NCBI GenBank assembly: GCA_029891345.1
Contig: CM057002.1
Coordinates: forward strand, 59,820,777-59,884,776
From: Dryococelus australis
Taxonomy: Eukaryota; Arthropoda; Insecta; Phasmatodea; Phasmatidae
DNA: 64,000 bases
Reading direction: 5' to 3'
A model generated the notes under the pieces. The model ran no database searches, had not been told where the DNA came from, and saw nothing but the letters and a program-made list of their open reading frames with translations. Shown here in pieces: positions 13,032 to 24,352 of the stretch. A program made the translations under genes and the position numbers. Every line of letters begins with the position of its first letter. Position 1 is the stretch's first letter.

Positions 13032-13152
13032 ATGGAACTGGGAGCAGAAATCCACGGACTGTCTTCAGGGGCCAAGCCAGTGTGTTCCTGGCTGGCAAGA
13101 GATGGCATACAGGAGTGTCGGGAGGCATGTGGTGGTCATGGCTATCTGAAAG
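13032..13152 (+). CDS. ACOX3: Peroxisomal acyl-CoA oxidase (ACOX3-type), internal exon
   Basis: The exon lies between a TTTCCAG acceptor and an AAG|GTAATT donor, entering in phase 0 and leaving in phase 1. It encodes [15 protein letters not shown], then [26 protein letters not shown] is the flavin-contacting signature of acyl-CoA oxidases. The codon split by the 9.2-kb intron is completed by the first two bases of the exon at 22371. That intron contains a nested retroelement complex (13.5-19.2 kb), a SINE, a hAT remnant and a satellite. Confidence 0.92.
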
Positions 13153-13469
13153 GTAATTTGTAGTTGCCATATATCTGGTATTGTCCTTTCAGTTTTGCCA
13201 TGTGGGTATGACTTGCTTTGCTGCCTTAAGGAACATGAAGCTCGCCACTTTACTTTTCTATTGTTGATGGCTTTTTGTTATTATTGTATCTAATGGCCGC
13301 AATCTTAGACTACTTTGTTTTTTCTATAATTTTTTTATTATTACCGAAAGTTCCAAACAATTCAGAGTAAGAATAACTCAAGATACATATAGTATGTATT
13401 ACATTTGCACTTAGTTATTTGCAAATCCAGGCAGACACTGCAACGCCAACAGAGTGCAGCCATAAAATT

Positions 13470-14395
13470 AATTAGTCTATCTTAGAATTAATTACTTATG
13501 CCAAAGAAATAAACTAACAAAACCACATGAAAAAATACCTCTAGAAATAACAGACACTCCAGAATCTGTACAGGAAAAATGTAGTATGAACATTGTGGGT
13601 CCATTAGTAGAAAGTGAAACAGGTAATAAATACTTACGTTTCAAGTGTTACTCTCGAAATATACAGTAGCAGTAGCATTAGTTAATCAATCGGCAGAACC
13701 AGTGGCACGGGTATTTGTTTACAAGATAGTTTTGAAATTTGGGATTCTAAAAAAACTGCTTACGGACCATGGTAGCAACTTTGCTAGTGAATAGTCCCAA
13801 AAGGTTTGTAAAATACTGAAAATCTCGAAATTAAAAACTAGTTTGTATCACCCTCAAAGTAACAGGGCTATTGCATTGTTAATTAGTCAAATTCCTAAGA
13901 CACACTTCATAGCATACAACCAGCCAGAGTGATTGGAACAAACGGGTAAATTCTGCGACTTTTGTACATAACAACACACCCCATATGACTACAGAAATCA
14001 TTCCTCACGAAATCATGTTTGGCAGACTGCCAAATATACTGGATACCATAGCTTACAAAGGTAACCAGTTGAGGTTAAGTACAATTACGACAATTATTTG
14101 AAAATGCTAAGGGCAAACTACAGGAAACCTACAGACTAGCTCGAAATAAATTATTAAGAGCAAAGGAAACAAACAAAAATAATAATGACAAAAACGTAAA
14201 CATACATTTGTTTGAACCGGGAGATAAAGTTCTTCTTTATGATAAGAATGTTAGGAGAGGAAGGTCTAAAAAACTAAGTAGCCAATATTTAGGTCCATAC
14301 ATGGTAATAGAAGTAAAAGGAGTAAATATAACTTTAAGGAAATGAAAGAAATCCATTAAAGTGCACACAAACTGTTTGAAACCCTATTTTTAATA
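13470..14395 (+). pseudogene. Gypsy/errantivirus-like integrase, degenerate
   Basis: Translation across three frames shows the end of an integrase zinc-binding domain (CQRNKLTKPHEKIPLEI), then the start of the catalytic core (CSMNIVGPLVESETGNKYL). Mutated core blocks follow, then ATFVHNNTPHMTTEI and HEIMFGRLPNILD. The integrase C-terminal domain comes last, with PGDKVLLYD and KLSSQYLGPYMVIEV. Multiple stops and frameshifts separate the blocks. Gag, protease and RT are absent, because the element is truncated only about 300 bases after an ACOX3 exon. The catalytic D,D-35-E residues are not all recoverable, so this is inactive. Confidence 0.8.
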
Positions 14396-14756
14396 TGTTA
14401 CAGAAAGGCTATCAAATTATCGGTGATCATCTTTATCAGTACCAGCACATCTTGAAAACGACTTAAATAATTTGTGTTCAGAAATTAGAAAATTCTCCAG
14501 GACTATACTGTGAATGTATTGGAGAAACCCAGCTCTACAATATGGAGATTGATGACATACATAAACATAAGTAGATTAGGGAAAAACTTTAAAAGACTGT
14601 CAGGGTATGTGTATAAATAAAACTCTTTGCTCCAATAGGGTAAACAAAATTGTCTCTAAACTAGATTCAATTAAACAATTACAGGACATTATATTAGATA
14701 AGTTCTTCTAATAAATCTGAGAAAAGTAAAAAATTAAGTATCTTTCCTTTAAATGT

Positions 14757-15175
14757 CATAGGAGAGTCAAGCATGAAACGCTTCGGTACACTTGATGAGG
14801 AACACACAGACTATTATATTGATAAAATATCTAAACTAGAATCGGAACTATTGGAATTTCTTAGGCTAAGTAAAGAACAGATTTTGTTGTTAAATCCATT
14901 TTGGAAACAAATAACAGAACAATTAACGAAATATCGTTAAGGCAGAACTGAATAAATGATAGACTAGAAAAGATAATAGAAGACGTGAATAAAAGTAATG
15001 GACAGATTTCCACAGTAATGTTTAATCAGAAATTATGAATCTTAGTAGATGAACATTCAAACATACTGTATTCCAAGGTAGAAACATTGAGGAATTAATA
15101 TGAGTTTGTTTTAGATACTATTGTGAATGTGGTTAAAGGTATAGTGAACCTGCATATTGTAACACCTAAACAGAT
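14757..15175 (+). pseudogene. env: Errantivirus-type envelope (F-like) gene, N-proximal fragment
   Basis: Downstream of integrase, a fragment reads MKRFGTLDEEHTDYY. It resembles the conserved region that follows the fusion-peptide site in errantivirus Env and baculovirus F proteins. A helical stretch containing LESELLEFLRLSKEQ follows, then VNVVKGIVNLHIVTPKQ. Stops and frameshifts lie between the blocks, and a TG/CA microsatellite interrupts the gene immediately downstream. It is an old endogenous copy with no coding capacity as it stands. Confidence 0.65.
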
Positions 15176-15186
15176 TTTATATGTAC

Positions 15187-15233
<47 letters not shown>

Positions 15234-15319
15234 TGTGTGCGCGCGCGTGCGTGCGTGCGTAGACACACACACGCATGTACACACACACACATGCACACAC
15301 ACACACACACCACACACAT
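15187..15319. repeat. Compound TG / CA microsatellite inside env
   Basis: About 65 bases of (TG)n with CG interruptions run directly into (CA)n, forming an imperfect self-complementary tract. It lies between two fragments of the same env gene, so it expanded inside the element. The open frames across it on both strands are repeat artefacts. Confidence 0.9.
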
Positions 15320-15329
15320 TGCTTTAAGC

Positions 15330-15874
15330 AGTTTCAATTGCATTACGAAAATGAATTTAACTTACCACTTCTGGGTGTAACAGGAATAGATAACCTACTT
15401 TTGAAATTAATGGAATTAGATGTATTCAGTAAAGGAGATATTTTGAATTATGATATAAAAATACGTGTGATAGATCAGTTAAGGTTTAACATTTATAAAC
15501 CTATGCCATTACCAGTTAAAATGAAAACCACAACAAATAGATTTGTATTCATAAACCCAGAGAAAGAATATTTAATTATGGAACATTCCAAACAATATTA
15601 CACAAAATTAAGTAAGGATCTGATAAACGAATGTAAACAGATAAGTAAAGTGTACAGAGCTTGTAAACAAACATTTCCCTTAATAACTACGTACTCAAAT
15701 GAGAAATGTGAAGCAAAGTTATTACATACTGGTAGTTCTATACCTTCTGATTATATAAAACATGTTGCAGAATTAAGGGAAACATTATGGGTCAAGTTGA
15801 ATGATAATGAATGGCTTTATGTAGATCGTAATACGGAGAAAATGACAGTAGTCTGTGATAACAGTGACGCGTGA
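15330..15874 (+). pseudogene. env: Errantivirus-type envelope gene, middle fragment (still open)
   Basis: About 180 codons remain open, with PLLGVTGIDNLLLKLMELD, YRACKQTFPL and ELRETLWVKLNDNEWLYVD. This cysteine-spaced ectodomain pattern is typical of errantivirus Env and baculovirus F proteins, which mediate membrane fusion. The frame ends where the oppositely oriented LTR copy B begins. The gene resumes near 17790 beyond that insertion. Together with the microsatellite, the insertion leaves env in at least three pieces. Confidence 0.75.
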
Positions 15875-17690
15875 TGTACCGGGAATAAATATTCACTAGT
15901 CTGTCTCTATAAAGGATGTCCCCATCATTTTGGCTAGAAGATGAGCCAGGCGCTTCTATATGTGCGGGGGGGGGGGGGGGCAGGTGCCTCCCTGTTATAC
16001 AAAACTGGCCGGGTGGCTTTGCAGCAGGGCACAAAATCAGGGTGGAGAACACAATTCTGCACTTAGGTGCCACTACTGCTTTGGTTTTACCTGGACGACT
16101 GTTTGTTGGAGCAGTGTTTGTGCAAGTTGGCACAGTGTAGCAAGTGGTTGAGAATTACAGCTTTGGCGGAGGAGCAGGGCGCAGTATGGCGTGTACCAAA
16201 TACGTATGCGACATCTGGTGTTGGTGGCTGGTCTGGTAGACTTAAGTGTTTAGCTACCCACCAAGGGTACTCCATCGGGTCGGTCTTCTCTGGAGGGTTG
16301 AAGAGATTTCTTGAGACAGTGACTTCCACTGGGTCCTGAAGATGTCGGAGTGCTTGTGTTTAAGCTTGAGGTGCTAAGCTAGCTATCTGAGAGACCAGGG
16401 AGGGCTGATACTCGTGCGTTCGGCCATATGACAAAAGAATCTGTCACACTTTCTCCTTGAGGCCCCTTCCCCTTGGAGTAAGGCATCAGGAGTGGGATTT
16501 ACCCTACTACTACTGCACCAAGATGGCAGGCTCCTTGTGCAACTTAGGTGTGGCACCTTGTGCTGGCCGGGGACTGGCAGACACCCTATTTCCAAGTCTG
16601 GCAGAGACTGCGGTTCACAAAGGAAGTCAGGATTCACCTGTCCAAGGTCGCACATATGTGTGACGCCCTGTCCCAGTCTTCCCAACTCAGGGGATGTTAG
16701 TCTCTCTTGGCGAAGACCACGGTGGAGAGGCCAACGAACACCGAACTAAAAAACTGTTTACAGGACAGTGTAACTATGCAGCTTCTCCTTTCCTTTAATC
16801 TCAGGGGCTTGACGGGAAGGGTGGCCAAAGCTAGTGTGTTGGTGTGAAACTAGTGTTTGCCTCGGTTGAGTTAAATTTCCCAGAATCACCTGCGGTCCTG
16901 TTACGTGAGGGTTACTAGAGAAAGGTGCTATGTCTACAGGAAAGAACTCAAGTTAAAAGCTGACCCACATTTTATTCCAGTAAGGAAGTAAACACTGGTC
17001 AATGGCGTGAATATCAGCTGGAAAGCTAGAAACACACCGGTTGACCGGTAGAGGCGAATGGCGTACAAACAAGGGAATGCTGGGTGTGATGCTGAACGTC
17101 TAAGCAATCAACTCTTGTATTGTACGTAGTAATTGTATGGAACAACATAATGTAATAGCTCTGACACATAGCTGGGTAAACTAAGCAAGGACGTGACAGG
17201 ATGGGTCCTGAGAAGGACTGCAAGTATATGTCTGCTACAGATATGTCCGTATACTGCAGGGTGAACGGGTTTTGCGAGGTACATAGCTGGGAGAGTGCTT
17301 AACTAATGTAACCTAATCCTATTGCAAGCGTAGCTTAAGTGATGCAAAATGGGGTTCAGTGTCTGAGCAACGCGTGCTGGAGACCAATGTAAACGGGAAA
17401 ATTCCTGAGCGCCGAAGATTGCTCTCGAGATGCAAGCTGTCTCTCCTTTTATACTAATTCAGGCCGCTGCCCACTGCTGATTGGCTTGTGCCACTAAAGC
17501 GAGGTGGTGGTCACAGAGCGGGGGGTAGCGAATGTCACCGGCCAGCTGGAAGGGGATGCGAAACAAAAGATGAATGATAATTATTACTAAAGCTATCTAG
17601 CGGGGAGTAAAAGAACTAATTGCCTATAAGCATCGTTATGTTAGACAGGTGAATAAAACAATCTGTGAGGCAGACAAGTACAATCTCACA
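15865..17690 (-). repeat. Solo LTR, copy B of the ~2-kb family, inserted in env
   Basis: Read on the minus strand it starts TGTGAGATTGTAC and ends CATCACGCGTCA, matching both ends of copy A. TATAAAAG lies at 17453-17446 and AATAAA at 16976-16971. It carries the same proline-rich frame as copy A (16329-15980), broken by a frameshift before the FVPC/LYN block. A G-run at about 15965-15980 interrupts it. I found no target-site duplication. Its insertion splits the envelope gene, so it is younger than that element. Confidence 0.65.
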
Positions 17691-17789
17691 TTATATCAGG
17701 GCACATGAAAATGCAAACTTCCATCTCCTGTCTAAACTGAAATAAGGATGGAGCAGAAGTCATTTAATCTCCATTGTTGAAAAAATGTC

Positions 17790-18320
17790 ATGCGTCAACG
17801 GAAATCCATTTGACGTTACAATTACAAATACAGGAAAGATAAAGTTTTTAAGAAAATGTAAAAGATATGGAATTAAGGTCCTTTTAGTTTCTTAGAATAT
17901 CCTAAGTACAAACTCAAGTTCTAAGGACATCATTCCTAACATTAGTATAGACAAGATAGAATCCTTTATACCTCTCAAACCCATTACCAACTGACTGGAT
18001 GATATAAGCATATCAAGTCATAAAATATCTGAGGTGGAACAAATGATTTATGAACAAGCATGGAAATCACATAATGTAAATACCATGTCAAGAATTTCTG
18101 TAATATCATATGTATGCATTGTTGTATTAAGTTTAATTATATGTATTTATAGTGGTAAGAAATATGGTTGTTTGAAAGGTATATATAATATTGTATCAAA
18201 AAGATGGAAAGATGATGATTGTTGCAGTTGTAGGTCAATTTGTTTTAGGCCTACTATTGTTAATACTACAGTATTGGTAGAACTACAGATGTTACATGTT
18301 ATCAAAGAGGTAGAAGTATG
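17790..18320 (+). pseudogene. env: Errantivirus-type envelope gene, C-terminal fragment with membrane anchor
   Basis: After the copy B insertion the gene resumes with FDVTITNTGKIKFLRKC. A stop follows, then an open stretch from 18034. It contains a hydrophobic segment at about 18088-18160 (VISYVCIVVLSLIICIYSG) followed by a basic cytoplasmic tail, as expected for a C-terminal anchor. The order ectodomain-anchor-tail and the position just before a polypurine tract support the assignment. It is non-functional. Confidence 0.7.
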
Positions 18321-18472
18321 ACTCGAGCTTCCAGTAAAAATATTGAATTAAATGAGACATCCATAAGAAAGACCTCATGTATGGAGAAAGAAAGGATTAT
18401 CGCTGAGGTGTTATAAAAATGGTGGATGTATATCAGATTTAGAAACAATTTCTATGAAAAATATTTATTTCC

Positions 18473-19235
18473 CAAGGAGGGTGGTGTTGTGAATGTACCA
18501 GCCATTAAGTAAAAATTGTAAATATTAATGTTTATATATTGTAAAATTCAATTTTAGAAAAAGGTAGTAAAGCATATTCTTTGTGTTCGTTTGTGTTGGG
18601 AAATGGTAAGCGTGAATGAAGCCAGATGTTCGTGGCGCACCAGAGTTTGTGGAACAACAAGTTGTTCCAACAGACGAACGTCAGTGGTAATTTGACATCA
18701 AACAGTATGTCACAGGAGTCTGCTTGAGAGGATGACTTGTGCCCGAGGAATCATGCAATTTGTTCCGCGAAAGTGGATGAAACGTTTGTATTGTGAAGTA
18801 AGAGAAAAATAAGTTGTTTGAGGGGATCGTTCTGGTCACTGAATATAAGAACTGGGCTAGGAAGGAAAGAGAAAGAATATATTCGGTAGCGGAAGGAGCA
18901 GCATGTAGCTCCTGAGCTAAAGTGCTAGGGATAAGAAATATGTAAAATTTGAGGCTTAGCGGAGCATCTGATGTAACATGAGACCAGTATGGTCACAATT
19001 TAATAGTACGTATTGCAAGTTGTAAGACTTTTCTATAAAGATGGTTAATATTGTACATACGAGAAAGAAATAGTAAATATGAATAGTACTTAATACAGTG
19101 GTCATTTACTCTCCCACGAAGAGTTGAAGTGTTGAAGGTATCCATATGCTTGGGATATGACATTATCATAACAGTACCACAACCCTGAGCAGTGTTAGTT
19201 CGGATAATCTGCTTGTGCCAAGACCTTAGTCCTTC
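18473..19235 (+). repeat. Polypurine tract and 3' LTR of the env-bearing element
   Basis: AAGGAGGGTGG at 18474-18484 is a polypurine tract. The next bases, TGTTGTGAATGTACC, are a typical Gypsy LTR start. A TATAAGAA-like box lies near 18845. The right end cannot be fixed because no 5' LTR is present for comparison; I place it just before the SINE at 19241. Confidence 0.5.
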
Positions 19236-19240
19236 CGTTT

Positions 19241-19480
19241 GAGGAGGCCGCAGTGGTGTAGTGGTCAAACTGCTTGCCTCCCACCAAGGCGAACAAGGTC
19301 GCTACCAGAATTTTGCACATTGCAATCAGGCAGGACAATGCCGCTGTTTGGTAGGATTTCTGGAGGATATCCCCATTTCCCCCACACTTTCATTCCGGCT
19401 GTGCACCATACTCACCTCGCTTCACTCTCATTGGCTTTCAAGACCTCGATGTTAAGAGCCGCTAACATCTCTTGATTCAC
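19241..19480 (+). repeat. tRNA-derived SINE, copy 1
   Basis: It begins GAGGCCGCAGTGGTGTAGTGG, with a polymerase III box-A-like core followed by GCTTGCCTCCCACCA. The 3' body is CTCACCTCGCTTCACTCTCAT. A second copy at 52995-53250 matches through CTTGCCTCCCACCA and CTCACCTCGCTTCACCCTCAT, and there box B is better preserved. Confidence 0.7.
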
Positions 19481-19784
19481 TCCTCTCCTTTCATTAGAAC
19501 ACAGCAACTGCCTGCAATGGACATGCTCACTTCAAATATGATGGGCAAATTTATGAGGCCTTTGACTGGGACTCTGACCAGTCCCACGACATATGACATA
19601 GTGACAGATTACTGAGACAAATTTTACCCCTGTATTCATCACCCACAGAAAAAAAATTACAGTATATATTTAAACAATTATTTCACTTGCTGGCTCCAAG
19701 TAATATTTAGCATGAAAAGGTGACAGATAGTAATGAGAGATATGTGTGTTTATATAACTTTGTATTGGTATCCACAAGGGAATA

Positions 19785-19955
19785 GTCAACTCTTGTTTCT
19801 ACGACTCCAGGAATAGCGACTCTCTGGAAATAACAACCCTTTTAAGAACCATAAAAAAAATTATAATTAATTTAATTTAATTTACAATAATGGTTCCATC
19901 AGAATAACAATCCTTTTCCTTGGAACCATGAAAGGATCTAAAACTGGGAGTTATA
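19785..19955 (+). mobile_element. MITE family M2, copy 1
   Basis: It shares AGTCAACTCTTGTTTC, a CAGGAATAGC block, AATAACAACCCTTTT and GGAACCATGAAA with copies at 23000-23190 and, inverted, at 50674-50854. The ends resemble a pogo/Tigger-like CAGT(A/C)AACTC terminus. Confidence 0.6.
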
Positions 19956-20559
19956 TGTTTCAACCTTAACGCGGGGGGTCCGGAGGTCCTGTCCCGGGAA
20001 TATTTGGATTCCAAGGTGCAATGTGGTGCTATTTGAGCAGTTTTCGTATCTAATCATTGAATATACTGCTGGTAGACATATTTATATTTTTGAAGATAAA
20101 AATTTTTAAGATTAAGGGGCAAAAAGTGGGGTGCCTTCTGGCTACGCCCCTGCAACGAGTAAAACAACAAATAGAACATAAAATAAACATTTAAAAGTTA
20201 AAAGCATAAAATACTACATAAAATTAAGTCCGCAGTAAAGAAATAAACCAAATGATAATGTTTTTTGGTCACTCTTTTACCTAATACATATAAATACACA
20301 CATAATACATTTAGTTATGGGGCCTACACTATGTACGGTTTAAACACATTAAATGTACAATTCTTATAATGTTTTCTTGTATTATTTCATGATACTTTTA
20401 GAAAAACTCAGCACTTCTAAAGAAATCAGATATTGACATTCCAACAAAAAAAAAAAATTTAAAAGTTAAAAACATCTAACACTGCATAAATTGAAGTCCG
20501 CAATTAATAAATTATCCAACTGCTAATGTTACTGTGGTTACTCTTTTGCATACAACATT

Positions 20560-20845
20560 CAAATAAGCAGCATTCTTCTGTTCTTTGCGAATTTCTCAAG
20601 CAATATATATACATTTAATGGTATTCTGCGGTGTATTGACATTAGTGCTAGTCCATTTAAATGGTTTTCACCAGTGCTGTTTCTGAGATATGTTTTCAGT
20701 CTCTTCAGTGTCGAAAAGCTTCTCTTCTGATGTTGTGGTAACAGGAAGGCTAAACAGAATTTTTAGAAGGATATGCAAGTTAGGAAACAAGATTTCTTCA
20801 CACTTTATGAGTGCAGTGATTGCATTCTTGGGCAGCTCGTCTTTA
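20560..20845 (-). pseudogene. hAT transposase C-terminal dimerisation domain remnant
   Basis: The minus-strand frame reads CEEILFPNLHILLKILFSLP, followed by VTTTSEEKLFDT. This is the hAT C-terminal dimerisation signature (YPNL-ALRILLTLPVT-ASGERSFS). Frameshifts and stops follow. The upstream transposase is replaced by the 70-bp tandem array, whose first unit abuts the coding remnant. Confidence 0.7.
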
Positions 20846-20847
20846 GA

Positions 20848-21340
20848 GTTTTTACATTTCGTGGTCCACAAATCCCACTCACCCGCGCCTACACACAATG
20901 CATGCAGCGTCTCCGTAGTTTTTACATTTCGTGGTCCACAAATCCCACTCACCCGCGCCTACGCACAGTGAATGCAGCGTCTCCGTAGTTTTTACATTTT
21001 GTGGTCCACAAATCCCACTCACCCGCTCCTACGCACAGTGCATGCAGCGTCTCCGTAGTTTTTACATTTCGTGGTCCACAAATTCCACTCACCCGCACCT
21101 ACGCACAATGCATGCAGCGTCTCCGTAGTTTTTACATTTCGTGGTCCACAAATCCCACTCACCCGTGCCTACGCACAGTGCATGCAGCGTCTCTGTAGTT
21201 TTTACATTTCGTGGTCCACAAATCCCACTCACCCGCACCTACGCACAATGCATGCAGCGTCTCCGTAGTTTTTACATTTCGTGGTCCACAAATCCCACTC
21301 ACCCGCACCTACACACAATGCATGCAGCGTCTCCGTAGTT
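20848..21340 (+). repeat. 70-bp tandem repeat, seven units
   Basis: Units of 70 bases start at about 20848, 20918, 20988, 21058, 21128, 21198 and 21268. Each contains TTTTTACATTTCGTGGTCCA and GCATGCAGCGTCTC. Units differ by only a few substitutions. Because 70 is not a multiple of three, a chain of 65-codon open frames appears in rotating frames; these are artefacts. There are no spacers, so this is a minisatellite rather than an array of repeats and spacers. Confidence 0.95.
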
Positions 21341-22370
21341 TCACTGTATTTTGCACATTAGGTCTGTAACAGTAGGACTTTATTAAACGTGTTGAAAGCC
21401 CCTAGGTTAAACTACTACCGCATGGTTGTACTTTTCTCCTACCCCTTACGGAAACTGCTTAACCCAGCAGTGAACGTGTGATTTTTTTTGCAGTTTTCGC
21501 TATTTTTTCCTTTTTAAATGCACATATGCTAAAAGTGAAACCGTACAGTAATAGATACTTGGTCTGTGTTTCTTTTGCCCAAAAGTCATATTCCTACAAT
21601 GCTTATTTGCAGATAAAACTGTAAACACGTAAACAAAAATTTCACAGAAAATCGTTTGGTACTATATCCTCTTAAGCACAAAATAATTCCAGCATCCATC
21701 AGACTAAGCACTGTAGTAAAGGTTACCTCCCTTTGTCATCGATCAGATGATTAAAAATGGAAAAATTGAGTGTTTTGTGAAAATTTGTATAATTAAGTGA
21801 TGTAAGTATGTTCAAATATATAACATTAAAACAGTATAGGTTTATATTTTTAAAATTGAGGTTTAAACTTTCAGGGGGGTGGGGAGGGGTGACCCCCTTC
21901 CCCTGTATACGCCACATATCTCTGGTTACCACTTGCATCATGAATTCTTGCTAGTTCATTTAAAGGTTAGCCGACACCTCTTTCAATGTCCATGTGCCAG
22001 AGTGATGTGAACTTAAATAAGTTTCTGTACCAGTTTCCACATTCCTCATTAATGTTTGGGTATATTGGAGAAAAAGAAAAGTTTGTGCTATAAGTCGGTT
22101 AAAGATTGAGTAGATCTTGTGTGGTGCACTGCTGCGAAAGTATAATAATTGCAAGAGGAAGATACATCTGGACAATTTTTAATATTTAACTCTACTTTCA
22201 GGTGTTAGCTGCAAAGTAAGACAAAATTTAAGTTGTTTAGTGATGGACTGTAATCGTGGATCACATTAGTTAGGTACATTATACCATCATGTTTATCTGC
22301 AAGTGCAATACATATTGAAAGAGCAGCATTCTTCTTGTACGGTGTTGACTAATGAACATTTTCTTCTTAG

Positions 22371-22610
22371 CTGCAGGGCTTGGAGACTTACGCAACAGCA
22401 ACGATGCTTGCTGCACCTATGAAGGAGAGAACAGCGTGCTGATACAGCAGAATAGCAACTGGCTCATGCAACTGTGGGCCCGCAGGGCCGACAAGTCCGA
22501 CAAACCATTTGTGAGTCCTCTTGGATCTGTCAACTTCTTGGCTAATGCAGACAGGATCTTGACAACTAAGTTCTCTGCATCTTCCGCTGACGAGGCCATC
22601 AGACCAGAAA
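22371..22610 (+). CDS. ACOX3: Peroxisomal acyl-CoA oxidase (ACOX3-type), catalytic exon
   Basis: The exon follows a TTCTTCTTAG acceptor and ends at AAA|GTGAGT. It encodes GLGDLRNSNDACCTYEGEN followed by SVLIQQNSNWLMQLW. The TYEG motif contains the glutamate that serves as catalytic base in acyl-CoA oxidases and dehydrogenases. The conserved LQQ-SN-L helix follows. The exon enters and leaves with one codon base in the flanking exon. Its second half (GSVNFLANADRIL) is less conserved and resembles the linker preceding the C-terminal oxidase domain. No frameshift or stop is present, so the gene looks functional. Confidence 0.95.
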
Positions 22611-22765
22611 GTGAGTGTTGAGAGGTAATTGGTGCTATACCATTCAAACATTTTAAGTTAACATACTGTTTGTTAAATTACTTTGTGTCAGTTTTAGTAA
22701 AGTACACATTTAAATGCAATTTTCTGAAGTAAATAACACAAGAATGGTTTTTCAAATTGTTCCAG

Positions 22766-22920
22766 AAATAATGGCTGCTTACAGATGGCTCGTGAGTTAT
22801 TTGCTGTACAACTTGGATGAAAAAGTGAAAAGTTTGCGCAAGAAAGGACAGGCGTCATTTGAGGCAAAGAATCACTCCCAGGCTTATTTTGCCAGGAATC
22901 TGTCCATTGCATTTGTGGAG
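22766..22920 (+). CDS. ACOX3: Peroxisomal acyl-CoA oxidase (ACOX3-type), exon of C-terminal domain
   Basis: The exon is separated from the previous one by a 155-base intron, with acceptor TTGTTCCAG and donor GAG|GTTAGT. It encodes IMAAYRWLVSYLLYN, then a lysine-rich helix and HSQAYFARNLSIAFVE, typical of the ACOX C-terminal helical domain. The open frame starting at 22714 includes intron sequence, so the exon start is set by the acceptor and by phase. The exon ends in phase 0. The following intron is 10.4 kb. Confidence 0.92.
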
Positions 22921-22999
22921 GTTAGTAGGTAAAACATTTCCTCGACATTAAATTACTACATTTCATGAAAGGGGGGGGGATAAGTATTTTACCATTTTG

Positions 23000-23190
23000 T
23001 ATGTACTGTGAATTCTTGTTTCTAAGACCCCTGGAATAGCAACCCTGTCGAAATAATAACCATTATTTTGGGAACCATGAAAAAAAATTTCCAGTAACTA
23101 CCCCTTCCAATAATGACCCCTTCAAAATAACAGCTCTTAACGTGGCAGCTATTAGAAGGTCTTAGAATCAAGAGCATATTGTAATAGTTC
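23000..23190 (+). mobile_element. MITE family M2, copy 2
   Basis: It contains TTCTTGTTTCTAAGACCCCT, GGAATAGCAACCCT and GGGAACCATGAAAAAAA, followed by ACCCCTTC repeats. It aligns with copies at 19785 and 50674. It lies in the ACOX3 intron just after the exon at 22766. Confidence 0.55.
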
Positions 23191-23599
23191 TAATTTATAA
23201 GTGCATAAACACTTGTAATTTATTATGCAAGAAAATCTAAGGTTGTGCTTCAGTACTACAGGTTAGTATTTTAGTAAATATGTAACCTCTCTCCATTGTT
23301 TTTCAGGGGACTGACAAAAAATTTCATTACATATGGACATTCATTAGATGTAGTCTTAACATGTAGATCACTCAAAAACCAAAACTACTCTTTTTCTTAC
23401 TTCCAGTTTAAATGGTGATAAGCCTGTATTAGTCATGTGTCAAGTTGAACTGCCAATGTACTAGCTAGGAAAGCTATACCACCCAGAAGTACTTGATCAT
23501 CCAGTAGGATTCCTCAACAATGTCGTTTCTTGATACTAATTCTGATCGTCTTCCTCCGAAGTCCTGTGACGGAAGATTCCCTTGTATTTCTGGGTAGTC

Positions 23600-24352
23600 A
23601 AAACACCCTCAACTTCCTCTTTTGGGAATTCCATTAAGCATGAGATATTACCTTCTTGTACATTTTACTTTTTGACGCGAACGAGCCAACAACACAAGAT
23701 AATCAGGAAAGGCATTGGAAGGAGCCTCAATGCCAACATTCTTCCGTGTAAACCATCTTCCCCTAGCACTACAAGTGCTTCAACCTGCAGCAGGCATTCA
23801 ACATACATGTTGTTCGTGTCCTCTGGCATGTCAGAAAGTGTGGGTTGTAGACGTTCCATATAATTTAGGTGAGAATTAATAATCCTGTTTTTATCACCAT
23901 AACATTATTTGAGAACTTTTTTTGTATGCCAGTAAGTGTAGTTTCTTACCACTATCCCATCTGCTATTGTTTGGTTCACCATTGAGGTACGCACAGAGAA
24001 ATAACATGCGTGTTGATGGCAGTTACGAATACATTCTAGTCTAGTGAAGACCAGAACTGTTCCCAGAAGTGTGACAATGCTTTGTTCCATAAACAATTCT
24101 ACTCTAATGGTGGAAAGTAGTTTCACTTTGGGTTGATTTGACGGTTTTCAGTACAACTTGAATTATCCTTGGTGCTTCATTGCAATTTGAAAATTGCATG
24201 CCTTGCATTTTCGATGTATGTTCACAAATGCTCACATCTCTATTGTATTTTGAACTGTCAATCAAGACATGGATAGCATCAACTAAACAAGTCATATTCT
24301 GAAAACTTCCCTGTTGACAATCCCAAAGGAACTCCCTCACAGCTGTAGTCAT
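23600..24352 (-). pseudogene. Unrecognised decayed single-exon coding sequence
   Basis: Three successive minus-strand open stretches (24352-24104, 24126-23905, 23859-23665) overlap or nearly abut. They read as one protein-like sequence with two frame changes. Features include CLVDAIHVLIDSSKYN, several cysteines (RLECIRNCHQHACYF) and PEDTNNMYVECLLQVEALV, ending in a hydrophobic segment. I do not recognise the family. No splice signals are evident, which suggests a processed pseudogene or element-encoded gene in the ACOX3 intron. Confidence 0.35.

Noticed and set aside
20848..21340. Possible CRISPR-like array or repeat protein
   Set aside because: The 70-bp units are contiguous with no spacers, in a eukaryotic intron. 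The 65-codon frames rotate because 70 is not a multiple of three.
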